A program made the position numbers and the translations under genes. From Lysobacter sp. FW306-1B-D06B (GTDB lineage: Bacteria; Pseudomonadota; Gammaproteobacteria; Xanthomonadales; Xanthomonadaceae), in assembly GCF_038446665.1 (NCBI RefSeq), contig NZ_CP151802.1, positions 682,001-746,000 on the forward strand: a stretch of 64,000 bases of DNA. The letters are read 5' to 3'. This document shows positions 54,101 through 62,785 of the stretch, one piece after another. How positions within the stretch are numbered: the stretch's first letter is position 1; the number at the start of each line of letters is the position of its first letter. The notes below the pieces were generated by a model. The model saw only the letters and a list, made by a program, of their open reading frames with translations. It had not been told where the DNA came from and did no database searches.

Positions 54101-54196
54101 GACACGCTCCTTTCAGGCCCGGCGATTCCGGGCAACGTCAGGAGACCATCTGCGCGCGTGGCGCGCTGTCGGATTCTTTAGCGATCGCGCGGCGCG

Positions 54197-55033
54197 TCAG
54201 GCGCTCTTGGCGAGCGCCGCGGTGCGAAACGCGCTCGGCGTGCGGCCGTAGGCCTGCTTGAACGCCGCGCTGAAATGGCTGTGGCTGGAGAAGCCCAGGT
54301 CCTGCGCCAGCGCCGACATGTCCTCGCATTGCGCCACGCGATCCAGCGCGCGCGCCAGCCGCAGCTGCAGGTGGTAGCGGTGCAGCGGCATGCCTTCGAC
54401 CTGCGCGAAGGCCTGCGTGAGGTACACCGGCGAGCCGCCGATCTGCGCGGCGATGTCGGCCAGCTTCCATTGCCGGCCCAGGTCGCTGGCGAGCAATACC
54501 TTCACGCGATCCACCAATCGCCGCCGCGCCTGCGTGGCCGTGGTTTCGTGCGCCGTGCGCGGGCCGAGGCTGCGCGAAACCAGCGTCACCGCCAGCACTT
54601 CGGCTTCCAGCGGTTCGATGCCGCCGTGCCGCAGGCTGTGACGCAACAACGCGACCAGCGCCTGCGCGCGTGCATCGATGCGCAGCGATTGCAGTCGATA
54701 CGAAGGCTCGTCGTGGCGCTGCATCAGACCGGAGGGCGAAAGCTCGCGCAGCAGTTCCGGCGCCACCGCGAGCACCAGGCTCGCATCGCCACCGTCCACC
54801 GGGTGACTGACCTGATAGCCCTGCCCCGCATTGAAGAACAGCACGTGGTTCGCATCGGCGACGGCCTGATCGGCGCCGACGTGGCGCGCGTACAGGCCGC
54901 GATACGGAAACACCAGGTGCGTCGCCGCCGCGCATTCCTCGGCGCTGCGATGACGGCAGGTGCCCGCGCAGAACACGTCCTTCACCTTGACGGTGCCGGT
55001 GTCCATGAGCGTGTGGACGGCGAAGTCGGACAT
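54197..55033 (-). CDS. AraC family transcriptional regulator
   Basis: 278-residue AraC-type protein with an unusual Cys-containing N-terminus (VKDVFCAGTCRHRSAEEC). A sensor domain follows, and the DNA-binding domain starts near residue 175 (RRRLVDRVKVLLASDLGRQW). Two helix-turn-helix units are LADIAAQIGGSPVYLTQAF and MSALAQDLGFSSHSHFSAAF, ending KQAYGRTPSAFR. It lies just upstream of the mini-protein-hydrolase-dehydrogenase operon on the same strand, so it probably controls it. The paired Cys might sense metal or redox state. Confidence 0.9.
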   Translation of the reverse strand: MSDFAVHTLMDTGTVKVKDVFCAGTCRHRSAEECAAATHLVFPYRGLYARHVGADQAVADANHVLFFNAGQGYQVSHPVDGGDASLVLAVAPELLRELSPSGLMQRHDEPSYRLQSLRIDARAQALVALLRHSLRHGGIEPLEAEVLAVTLVSRSLGPRTAHETTATQARRRLVDRVKVLLASDLGRQWKLADIAAQIGGSPVYLTQAFAQVEGMPLHRYHLQLRLARALDRVAQCEDMSALAQDLGFSSHSHFSAAFKQAYGRTPSAFRTAALAKSA

Positions 55034-55182
55034 GCGCGGCGCAGCTTAGCGCAGGGCCCGTGGCGCGGGCGCCGGGGCCGGATGAACACGGCGCATGGCG
55101 CCTCCAGGGTGGGTGACGGGGTCGGCATTGGTTACTCGCACATTATTGGAGCGCGCCGCCCGCCGCGACGCTGTCGGAATCT

Positions 55183-56175
55183 TTAGATCGCCGCCAGCGC
55201 CGCGACCCAGGCTTCCGCGTCGGCGATGTCGTCGGCGAAGGTCTGCATCGCCAGCGCCAGGTCGTGCGCGCGGTCGTCGCGTCCGTAACCGTGCGACTGG
55301 GCTTTGGAATAGCGACCCCACGCCGGCGACGCGACCGCCTCGTCCACGCGTTCCGTATCGAGGCCGAAGTGGACCGCGACACGATGCAGCTCGCGCTGCG
55401 GCGAGGCGAGCAGCGCCTCGAAGTCCATGCGGATCACGCGATCGCCGTCGTGCCCGCGCGCGATGGCGTCGAAGCGCATCTGCTCGGCCAGCCAGCCCAT
55501 CGCGCATTGCCGGTGCAGCGGGATCTGGTGCAGCGCGAGGTGGCGCGCGACGCCGTGGTACTGGAGGTAACGCAGGCGTTCGGCCGCGGCGCTGGCGGCA
55601 TCGAACACCGACGCGGGCGATTTCAGCAGCGTGGCCAGGTACGCACGCAGCGGCATGTCCAGCAGCACCGCGCGCAGGCCGGGCTGGCCCTCCAGCAGCG
55701 GTGCGATCAGGCCGTTGCAGCTGCTGGTCGCCTTCACCACGCTGCGCGACTGCGGCGGCAATGCCTGCGACCAGCGCGACCACAGCGCGTGCAGCGCCTG
55801 TTCGGCCTGCATCGGCGAGAGGCGCGAAACGGGTTCCTCCAGCGTCGGCCATGCCTCGGCGAGCGTGCGCAGCGGCAGCGGTTCGCGCAGTCCCTGCACC
55901 TGCGGCCAGGCTTCGAGCAGGCGGCTGAGCAGCGTGGAGCCGCAGTGGCCGATGTGGAAGATCGCGTGCGCCGGCGGCGACGCGGGCACGCGATGCGTGA
56001 GCAGCGCGTCGAGCGGGAGCCAGCCGCCCTCGGCGTTGGGCGGGATCGCGCGATCGTCGAGGAAGGCGGCCTCGCGCCGCTGCGCGGCATCGAAGCGCAG
56101 CCACAGCACGCGCCGGCCGACGAGGTCGAGCTTGAACGGCAGGAATTCGGGCTGGTCGAGCGGCGAGAGGGTCAT
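55183..56175 (-). CDS. Sulfotransferase-like P-loop protein
   Basis: 330-residue protein. A 5'-PSB-type loop HIGHCGSTLLSRLLEA at about residues 74-89 matches bacterial sulfotransferase-family proteins. VVKATSSCNGLIAPLLEG corresponds to the second PAPS-binding segment. C-terminal helical parts are variable. Many of these proteins are of unknown activity; true PAPS use is likely but unproven. The gene is isolated between the AraC gene and a repeat cluster. Confidence 0.75.
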   Translation of the reverse strand: MTLSPLDQPEFLPFKLDLVGRRVLWLRFDAAQRREAAFLDDRAIPPNAEGGWLPLDALLTHRVPASPPAHAIFHIGHCGSTLLSRLLEAWPQVQGLREPLPLRTLAEAWPTLEEPVSRLSPMQAEQALHALWSRWSQALPPQSRSVVKATSSCNGLIAPLLEGQPGLRAVLLDMPLRAYLATLLKSPASVFDAASAAAERLRYLQYHGVARHLALHQIPLHRQCAMGWLAEQMRFDAIARGHDGDRVIRMDFEALLASPQRELHRVAVHFGLDTERVDEAVASPAWGRYSKAQSHGYGRDDRAHDLALAMQTFADDIADAEAWVAALAAI

Positions 56176-56195
56176 GGCGCGAGTTTAGGACAGAG

Positions 56196-56427
56196 CCCCT
56201 CTCCCGCTCGCGGGAGAGGGGTTGGGCTGAGGGCAACACAATGCCGTCATTCCCGCGGAGGCGGGGCTTTTGGGCTGCCGAACGGCAGCACCATCCAAGG
56301 CAAACAGCCTCATGCCTTCCGTCGAGCGTGATCCGCCTGGGAGTTGGATCCCCGCCTTCGCGGGGATGACGTCTTGGGCGCGGCGAAGCTTGAGCGCCTG
56401 GGTCCCCGCCTTCGCCGGGATGACGGA
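56196..56427. repeat. Cluster of four palindromic repeat units
   Basis: The 257-bp gap between the sulfotransferase-like and hrpB genes holds four units: CCCCTCTCCCGCTCGCGGGAGAGGGG near 56197-56222, CATTCCCGCGGAGGCGGGG near 56248-56268, GGATCCCCGCCTTCGCGGGGATGACG near 56346-56371, and GTCCCCGCCTTCGCCGGGATGACGG near 56401-56426. Both repeat families of this window occur together here. Confidence 0.85.
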
Positions 56428-56432
56428 TCGCC

Positions 56433-58955
56433 CTACGTCCCGCGAGGCTTCGCCCGATGCGTCGCCGTCGCGCTCCACGGATCGTCGGGCCACGGATGCT
56501 TGGGGTAGCGGCCCTTCATTTCCTTCTTCACTTCAGGATACGTGCGGTCCCAGAAGCCCTTCAGGTCCTGCGTGATCTGCAACGGCTTGCCGCCGGGCGA
56601 GAGCAGGTGCAGCGTCAGCGGCACGCGGCCATCGGCGATGCGCGGCGTGTCGGCCAGGCCGAACAACTCCTGCAGCTTCACCGCCAGCACCGGCGCGACG
56701 GGCGCGTCGGCCTCGTCGTCGAACGCGTACTCGATGCCGCGTTCCATCCCCGACGGCACGACGATGCGCGTGGGCACGAGCGCGTCGATCTTCTGCCGCG
56801 TCGCCCAGGACGTGGTGGACTTCAGCGCCTCGCCGAAGGCCGCTTCGTCCAGCGCGTCCAGCCGCGTCTTGCCGGTGAGCGCGGGCTTGAGCCACTCGTC
56901 CAGCGATTCCAGCAGCGCGGCGTCGGACAGGTCGGGCAGGCCGTCGAGGTCCGGCATCCATGCGCGCAGACAGCGCACGCGCGCACGCCATTGCGATTGC
57001 GACGCCGTCCACGGCAGCGCGCGCAGGCCGAGCTGGCGCACCGCATCGACGAGCGCATCGGCGTAGCGCGCGGGGTCGGGTTTGGCGAGCGGCTTGCTCT
57101 CGATGACGATGCGGTCGAAGCGCGTTTCGCGCACCGCCGCGATGCCGCGCACGTTCGCGTCCCAGACCACGCGGTCCTGGGTGACGAAGCGCTGCGGGAA
57201 GTCGCGCTGCAAGCGCGCCTCGTCCAGCGGCGCGCCGTGCAGGATGCGTGCATCGCGCGGGTCGTCGCGCAGTTCGCTGATGGTGATCCAGCGCTCGCCG
57301 TACAAGGTGCTGTCGTCGAACAGCTTCGCGCTGCGGCCGTTGGCGAGCTGGTAGCGGTACGGATCGGACGGATGCTGACGCGCGATGCGGTCCGGGAAGG
57401 CGTGCAGCAGCACGTCGCCGAGCCGGTGCGCGGGCGCGTTGGTGGGCGGTGCGGCGTCCAGGCGCAGGCGGCGACGCCATTGCTTGGCGGCCTGGTCGAG
57501 CGCGGCGAGCGAGGAACGCGAGGCATCCGGTGCGACACGCCCCGCGCGGAAGGCCGCCAGCGCCTGCCAGCGTTCGGCCGCCGAGTCGCTGCGCTGCTTG
57601 CCCGGTAACGGCCGCAGCGGATCGCGCGCTTCCAGCAGCGCGGCGAGGTCGCAGGCCAGCGCCTGTTCGCTGCGGTCGTTCGGCGCGAGCAGCATCGCCG
57701 CCAGCCGCGGGTGCGTGCCGAGCGCGAGCATGCGCCGCCCCAGCGGCGTGATCGAGGCGCCGTCGAGCGCCCCCAACCGCTGCAGGAGTTCGCGCGCGGC
57801 GGCGAGCGCGCCCGGCGGCGGGGCATCGACGAAGCGCAGGTTCGCATCGCCCCAGGCGGCCAGTTCGAGCGCGAGGCCGGCGAGTTCGACCTGCGCCATC
57901 TCCGGACGGCGCTGCGGTTCCAAGCGCTGCGATTCCGGCCACAGCCGCCAGGCCCAACCGTCGGCGACGCGACCGGCGCGGCCGGCGCGCTGGTCGGCGG
58001 AGGCCTGCGCGATGTTCACCACGTCCAGCCGCGCGAAGCCGCTGTTGGGGTCGTAGCGCGGCTCGCGCGCCAGGCCCGAATCGATCACCACGCGCACGCC
58101 CGGCAGGGTCACGCTGGATTCGGCGACGTTGGTCGCCAGCACGATGCGGCGGCGGCCGTCGGGATCGGGCTGGAGCACGCGCGTCTGCTGTTCGACGGGA
58201 AGTTCGCCGTGGAGCGTGAGGATGTCGGCGGCGCCGGGAGACGCCCCCTGTTCCAGCGCGGCCTGCACGCGCGCGATCTCGCGCTGGCCCGGCAGGAAGA
58301 CGAGCACGTCGCCGGGATGCTGCGCCAGCGCGTGCTCCACCGCGCGGCGCGCCTGGTGTTCCAGCGCTTCCTCGCGGCGCGCGGGGAAGTGCGCGATCGA
58401 CACGGGAAAGCTGCGGCCGGCGCTGCTCAGGCGCGGGGCGTCGAGGAAGTCCGCCAGGCGTTCGCCGTCCAGCGTGGCCGACATCACCACGATGCGCAGG
58501 TCCTCGCGCAGCCCGGCCTGCACGTCCAGCGCGAGCGCGAGGCCGAGGTCGGCGGAGAGGTGGCGTTCGTGGAACTCGTCGAACAGCAGCGCGCCGACGC
58601 CTTCCAGCATCGGATCGTCCTGCAGCATGCGCGTGAGGATGCCCTCGGTGACGACTTCTATCCGCGTGGCGGCCGACACCTTGTTCTCGAAGCGGATGCG
58701 GTAGCCGACAGTGCCGCCGACCTCCTCGCCGCGCTGGCGCGCCATGAAGTGCGCGGCGGCGCGCGCGGCCACGCGGCGCGGTTCCAGCATCACGATCCTG
58801 CGGCCTTGCAGCCAGGGTTCGTCCAGCAGCGCCGGCGGCACCTGCGTGGTCTTGCCGGCGCCGGGCGGGGCTTCCAGGACCAGGCGCGGGTGTTCGGCCA
58901 GGCTGGCGCGGATGCGCGGCAGCAGCTCGTCGATGGGGAAGGCGGTGCGATTCAC
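56433..58955 (-). CDS. hrpB: ATP-dependent helicase HrpB
   Basis: 840-residue DEAH-type RNA helicase-like protein. Walker A is LEAPPGAGKTTQVP at about residues 28-40. Motif II is LLFDEFHERH (DEFH at about 124-127), then MSATLDGERLADFL and EQRAGRAGRVADGWAWRLW-type motif VI. The C-terminal HrpB domain with LKSTTSWATRQKIDALVPTR and PSGMERGIEYAFDD is specific. Start is GTG 58955, preceded by a weak AAGGAT. HrpB is widespread, but its cellular task is unresolved. It is divergent from tatD. Confidence 0.94.
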   Translation of the reverse strand: MNRTAFPIDELLPRIRASLAEHPRLVLEAPPGAGKTTQVPPALLDEPWLQGRRIVMLEPRRVAARAAAHFMARQRGEEVGGTVGYRIRFENKVSAATRIEVVTEGILTRMLQDDPMLEGVGALLFDEFHERHLSADLGLALALDVQAGLREDLRIVVMSATLDGERLADFLDAPRLSSAGRSFPVSIAHFPARREEALEHQARRAVEHALAQHPGDVLVFLPGQREIARVQAALEQGASPGAADILTLHGELPVEQQTRVLQPDPDGRRRIVLATNVAESSVTLPGVRVVIDSGLAREPRYDPNSGFARLDVVNIAQASADQRAGRAGRVADGWAWRLWPESQRLEPQRRPEMAQVELAGLALELAAWGDANLRFVDAPPPGALAAARELLQRLGALDGASITPLGRRMLALGTHPRLAAMLLAPNDRSEQALACDLAALLEARDPLRPLPGKQRSDSAAERWQALAAFRAGRVAPDASRSSLAALDQAAKQWRRRLRLDAAPPTNAPAHRLGDVLLHAFPDRIARQHPSDPYRYQLANGRSAKLFDDSTLYGERWITISELRDDPRDARILHGAPLDEARLQRDFPQRFVTQDRVVWDANVRGIAAVRETRFDRIVIESKPLAKPDPARYADALVDAVRQLGLRALPWTASQSQWRARVRCLRAWMPDLDGLPDLSDAALLESLDEWLKPALTGKTRLDALDEAAFGEALKSTTSWATRQKIDALVPTRIVVPSGMERGIEYAFDDEADAPVAPVLAVKLQELFGLADTPRIADGRVPLTLHLLSPGGKPLQITQDLKGFWDRTYPEVKKEMKGRYPKHPWPDDPWSATATHRAKPRGT

Positions 58956-59115
58956 GCGCGCAAGGATACGGGACGGCTGCGGGCGATCCCTGCCCGTGGC
59001 GTTGCATGGCCGCGCTCGACGCCGACGGGGCTGGTTTGCGCGCCGTATCCCGTCAGGCCGAACGCGGCCATGCAACACCGCGGGTGCGCCGCGTCGCCGC
59101 CGTTAAACTGGGCGC

Positions 59116-59913
59116 ATGGAATTGATCGACATCGGCGCCAACCTCACCCACGACTCCTTCGACCCCGACCGCGACGCGGTGCTGGCCCGCGCGCGCGAGG
59201 CCGGCGTGGCGCAGATGGTGATCACCGGCGCCAGCCGCGAGCACTCGCCGCAGGCGCTGAAGCTGGCCAGGCGGCATCCGGGCGAGCTGTTCGCCACCGC
59301 CGGCGTGCACCCGCACCACGCCACCGAGTACACCGCGCAGTGCGACGCGGAGATGCGCGAGCTGCACACGCATGCGGAGGTGGTCGCGGTGGGCGAATGC
59401 GGGCTGGACTACTTCCGCGACTTCTCGCCGCGCCCGGCGCAGCGCCGTGCGTTCGAGTTGCAGCTGCAGATCGCCGCCGAGACGGGCAAGCCGCTGTTCC
59501 TGCACCAGCGCGATGCGCACGCGGACTTCATGTCGATGATGCGCAACTTCGACGGCCGCCTCGGCCCGGCGGTGGTGCACTGCTTCACCGGCACGCGCGA
59601 GGAGATGTTCGACTGCCTCGACCGCGACTGGCACATCGGCATCACCGGCTGGCTCTGCGACGAACGCCGCGGCCAGCACCTGCGCGAGCTGGTGAAGCAC
59701 ATCCCGGCCGACCGGCTGATGATCGAGACCGACGCGCCCTACCTGCTGCCGCGCACGATCCGGCCGGCGCCGGCGCACCGCCGCAACGAGCCGATGTTCC
59801 TGGCGCACATCGTCGAGGAACTGGCCCGCGATCGCGGCGAGGACGTGGCGACCACCGCCGCTGCGACCACCGCGACGGCGCGGGCGTTCTTCCGCCTGCC
59901 GCCGCCGCGCTGA
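59116..59913 (+). CDS. tatD: TatD family metal-dependent hydrolase
   Basis: 265-residue TIM-barrel metal-dependent DNase/hydrolase. Motifs: IDIGANLTHDSF near residue 4, TAGVHPHHA, VAVGECGLDYFRDFSPR with the metal Glu, LFLHQRDAHADF, VVHCFTGTREEM and LMIETDAPYLLPRT. All key ligands are present. YabD/TatD-type proteins act as 3'-5' exonucleases. ATG 59116 is 160 bp from the hrpB start. Confidence 0.93.
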   Translation: MELIDIGANLTHDSFDPDRDAVLARAREAGVAQMVITGASREHSPQALKLARRHPGELFATAGVHPHHATEYTAQCDAEMRELHTHAEVVAVGECGLDYFRDFSPRPAQRRAFELQLQIAAETGKPLFLHQRDAHADFMSMMRNFDGRLGPAVVHCFTGTREEMFDCLDRDWHIGITGWLCDERRGQHLRELVKHIPADRLMIETDAPYLLPRTIRPAPAHRRNEPMFLAHIVEELARDRGEDVATTAAATTATARAFFRLPPPR

Positions 59914-59921
59914 GGCGCCGA

Positions 59922-60242
59922 TCACCTGCGCGCCACTTGGCGTGTGTCGGCTTCCACGTCCAGCACCAACCGCACCTTGTCGGCCGACTGGCAGGCGCGC
60001 TTGGCGTCGCCCATCAGGCGTGCGCGCACGGCGTAGGCCTGGCTGAAGTTGGCCACGCCGGTGAGGCGGGTGATGTCCTGCTGGCTCGGCAGCGCCGGGC
60101 GGGCGCAGTCGATTTCCAGCGTCACTGGGCCGGTCTCCTGGGCGGAGGCGGGGGCGGCTGCCAGCGCGGCGGCGAGCGCGAGGGCGGCGGCGGCCAGGGG
60201 AACGACGGCGGCGGGCCGGAACGAAAAGGACGAAGCGTTCAT
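59922..60242 (-). CDS. UrcA family exported protein
   Basis: 106-residue protein with a strong signal peptide (AAVVPLAAAALALAAALAAAPASAQE). A small domain holding two conserved Cys (DCARPALPS and KRACQSADK) follows, as in UrcA proteins, which probably form one disulfide. The remaining pattern LTGVANFSQAYAVRARLM agrees. Function unknown. It converges on tatD with an 8-bp gap. ATG 60242 fits the signal peptide. Confidence 0.83.
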   Translation of the reverse strand: MNASSFSFRPAAVVPLAAAALALAAALAAAPASAQETGPVTLEIDCARPALPSQQDITRLTGVANFSQAYAVRARLMGDAKRACQSADKVRLVLDVEADTRQVARR

Positions 60243-60436
60243 GGCGATCTCCTCGGGGGCGGCGCGGAAGGGCCGACCGTGGGGCCAGCGTCGCGCCCAG
60301 GCCGCGCCGGGTCTTGAGGGCGCGGTGAGGGCGGCATGGGGGCATCGCGAGGGATCCATCCCAAGCTTGGGAAAACCTTAGGCCGCGTCAGCGGGCAGGC
60401 CGCGTATCCGTAAATGGGCTCTTCCCCCGCGCGCCG

Positions 60437-62419
60437 ATGACCTGCCCCGACCCGCCCGTGCTCGAATTCGACGACATCACCCTCGACCTCGCCGGCCGAC
60501 GCCTGCTGCGCGCGGGCGAACTGCAACCGCTGGAGCCCAAGGCCTTCGCCGTGCTGTGCCTGCTCGCGCGGGCGCCGGGGCAGGTGTTCTCGCGCGACGA
60601 GATCCTCGACGCGGTCTGGGGCCACCGCCACATCACCCCGGGCGTGCTCAACCGGATCATCACCCTGCTCCGCCACGCCCTGGGCGAGGACGCCCATCAC
60701 CCGCGCTACCTCCATACGGTGCATGGCTACGGGTACCGGTTCGACCGCCCGCTGGCAGCCGCGACCCCGACAGCACCCGTAAGGGACGACCCGGCCGAAG
60801 CGACGGCCGACAGCGCCGACGCCTCGCGCGCACCCGGAGATGACGTGGGCGCGGCCGATGGAGCGCCGCCCGCCCGGCGTCGGGCATGGCCGTGGGCGCT
60901 TTCGGCGGTGCTGGCCCTGGCGGTCGGGGGCCTGGGATGGAGCTGGTGGGCGTCCCGCGACACGCCGCCGCCGCCCCCCGCCTCCGCCCCGGGCTCGGCC
61001 GCCGCACCGGTGCTGGCCGTCCTGCCGCTGCGCGCCCTGGGCGACGACCCGCGCAGCCTGGCCTTCGCCGACGGCCTGAGCGAGGAACTCGCCGGCCTGC
61101 TCGCCCACATCGATGGCCTGCGCGTGACCTCGCGCACCTCGGCCTTCCGCTTCCGCGACGCCGGACTGCCGGTGTCCGACATCGCCCGCCGCCTGCAAGC
61201 CACGCACGTTCTGGAAGGCAGCGTGCGCCAGGACGGCGAGCGCCTGCGCATCAACCTGCGGCTGATCGAGGCCGGTACCGATCGCACGCTCTGGGCGCAG
61301 GACTTCGACCGCGAGCTGCGCGACATCTTCGAACTCCAACGCAATATCGGCTATGCGATCGCCAACGCGTTGCAGCTCCAGCTCGGCCTGTCGCCGAGCA
61401 GCGCGCGCGCGGACGAAGACCCGGCGCTGTACCGCCAATACCTGCTGATCCGCTACAGCCAGCGCGGCGAGAAATCCACGACACCGGCGCTGATGACCGC
61501 CGAGAAGGAGCTGCGCGAGATGCTGCGCGAGCATCCGGATTACGCGCGTGCGTGGGGCGCGCTGGCGGCGATCCTGTCGCAGCGGGCCACGGCGCCGATG
61601 CCGGGTCGCGACGAACTGCGCGCACAGGCCGAGCAGGCCGCGGCGCGTGCGTTGCAGCTGGACCCGGACCAGTCGGATGCGCACACCGTGCTCGCCGAAC
61701 GCGCCTGCCGCGCGCAGCGGTGGGACGAGTGCATGGCGCTGTCGCGGCGTTCGCTCGTGCTGGCGCCGTCGGACGTGGTCGTGCGCGGCACGCATGCCTG
61801 GCGGCTGGCGACGATGGGCTACATCGACGAGGCGCAGCGCGAGATCGACGCGGCGCTGGCGATCGCGCCGTTCGATCCGATCATCCATTTCTGGCGCGGC
61901 CGCGTGCTCGACACGTTGGGCCGGCATGAGGAAGCGCGCCGTCACCTCGTCCTCGGCGACCCGGGCCTGTCGGTCACCGGGCTGTTCTTCAACGCGGTCT
62001 GGCGCGGCGATTACGACGATGCCGAGCGCATCGCCTCGAGCCTGCCGGCCGACATGCCGTGGCGCGCATCGGAGCTGGCGGCGGTGGCGGCACTGCGCGA
62101 TCCGTCGCGCTGGCCGGCGGTGCTGCCGCTGATCGAGCAGGCCGAGCGCGGATCGCAATACGGCCAGGTGCCCTACGACTTCACGCGCCTGCTGTTGCCG
62201 CGACGCGACTACGCACGCGATATCGCCGGGCTGGATGCGGTGCAGCGGTCGGGGTATGCGTCATACCAGTGGGTGTTCTGGCAACCCGAATCGCGCGAGC
62301 TGCGTCGCGACCCGGCCTTCGCGCAGTACCTGCAGCGCAGCGGTTTGCTGGCGTACTGGCGCGAGCATGGGTTTCCGGCGCAGTGCCGGGCGGAGGGGGA
62401 TGGGGCGCGGTGTGATTGA
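60437..62419 (+). CDS. Winged-helix membrane regulator with TPR domain
   Basis: 660-residue protein. N-terminal OmpR/CadC-type winged helix (about residues 10-105, including LEPKAFAVLCLLARAPGQVF and ILDAVWGHRHITPGVLNRI, ending YLHTVHGYGYRF). A Pro/Ala/Asp-rich linker and one membrane helix follow (WPWALSAVLALAVGGLGWSW, about 152-171). The periplasmic part has the LAVLPLRAL FlgO-like section (GLSEELAGLLAHIDGLRVTS, THVLEGSVRQDGERLRINL) and TPR-like helices. Such proteins sense an external signal and regulate transcription; targets are unknown. Confidence 0.9.
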   Translation: MTCPDPPVLEFDDITLDLAGRRLLRAGELQPLEPKAFAVLCLLARAPGQVFSRDEILDAVWGHRHITPGVLNRIITLLRHALGEDAHHPRYLHTVHGYGYRFDRPLAAATPTAPVRDDPAEATADSADASRAPGDDVGAADGAPPARRRAWPWALSAVLALAVGGLGWSWWASRDTPPPPPASAPGSAAAPVLAVLPLRALGDDPRSLAFADGLSEELAGLLAHIDGLRVTSRTSAFRFRDAGLPVSDIARRLQATHVLEGSVRQDGERLRINLRLIEAGTDRTLWAQDFDRELRDIFELQRNIGYAIANALQLQLGLSPSSARADEDPALYRQYLLIRYSQRGEKSTTPALMTAEKELREMLREHPDYARAWGALAAILSQRATAPMPGRDELRAQAEQAAARALQLDPDQSDAHTVLAERACRAQRWDECMALSRRSLVLAPSDVVVRGTHAWRLATMGYIDEAQREIDAALAIAPFDPIIHFWRGRVLDTLGRHEEARRHLVLGDPGLSVTGLFFNAVWRGDYDDAERIASSLPADMPWRASELAAVAALRDPSRWPAVLPLIEQAERGSQYGQVPYDFTRLLLPRRDYARDIAGLDAVQRSGYASYQWVFWQPESRELRRDPAFAQYLQRSGLLAYWREHGFPAQCRAEGDGARCD

Positions 62420-62450
62420 GCGGTGAGCCGCTTGACCGTACGCCTACTCT

Positions 62451-62762
62451 CACCGTCCTCCCGGCGAAGGCCGGGACCCAGGCCCGTAACGTAGGAGCAC
62501 TCCCTCTTCGGTGAACCACTCCACCGTCATTCCCGCGAAGGCGGGAATCCAGGGCCTCTTCACGCTTTGCCGGTAGCCTATGTTCGCAACCGTTGCGATC
62601 GATCACCCATTCGGACAGCTTGCTGCGAAAGCATGGAAAGTCCCTGGATTCCCGCCTTCGCGGGAATGACGATGAGGAAGAATTCAGCGGCAATAGAGTG
62701 CCCGAAGGAAGGATTACTCAGCGCCCCGAGCCTGGGTCCCGGCCTTCGCCGGGATGACGGTG
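62451..62762. repeat. Four-unit repeat array between the regulator gene and panE
   Basis: In the 366-bp gap (62420-62785), four units in two orientations: CCTCCCGGCGAAGGCCGGGACC near 62455-62476, TCATTCCCGCGAAGGCGGGAATCC at 62527-62550, GGATTCCCGCCTTCGCGGGAATGACG at 62645-62670 and GGGTCCCGGCCTTCGCCGGGATGACGG near 62732-62758. The middle pair are near-exact inverse copies. No gene is seen in the gap. Confidence 0.87.
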
Positions 62763-62785
62763 CGGGTGAGGGCACATAGGCGGCA

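Noticed and set aside
55183..56175. Link between the sulfotransferase-like gene and the Ax21 cluster
   Set aside because: The genes are 33 kb apart, and the protein is not an obvious RaxST homologue.
62451..62762. Possible CRISPR array from regularly repeated units
   Set aside because: Units are palindromic, in both orientations, unevenly spaced, and shared with many intergenic sites. There are no unique spacers of constant length and no cas genes.
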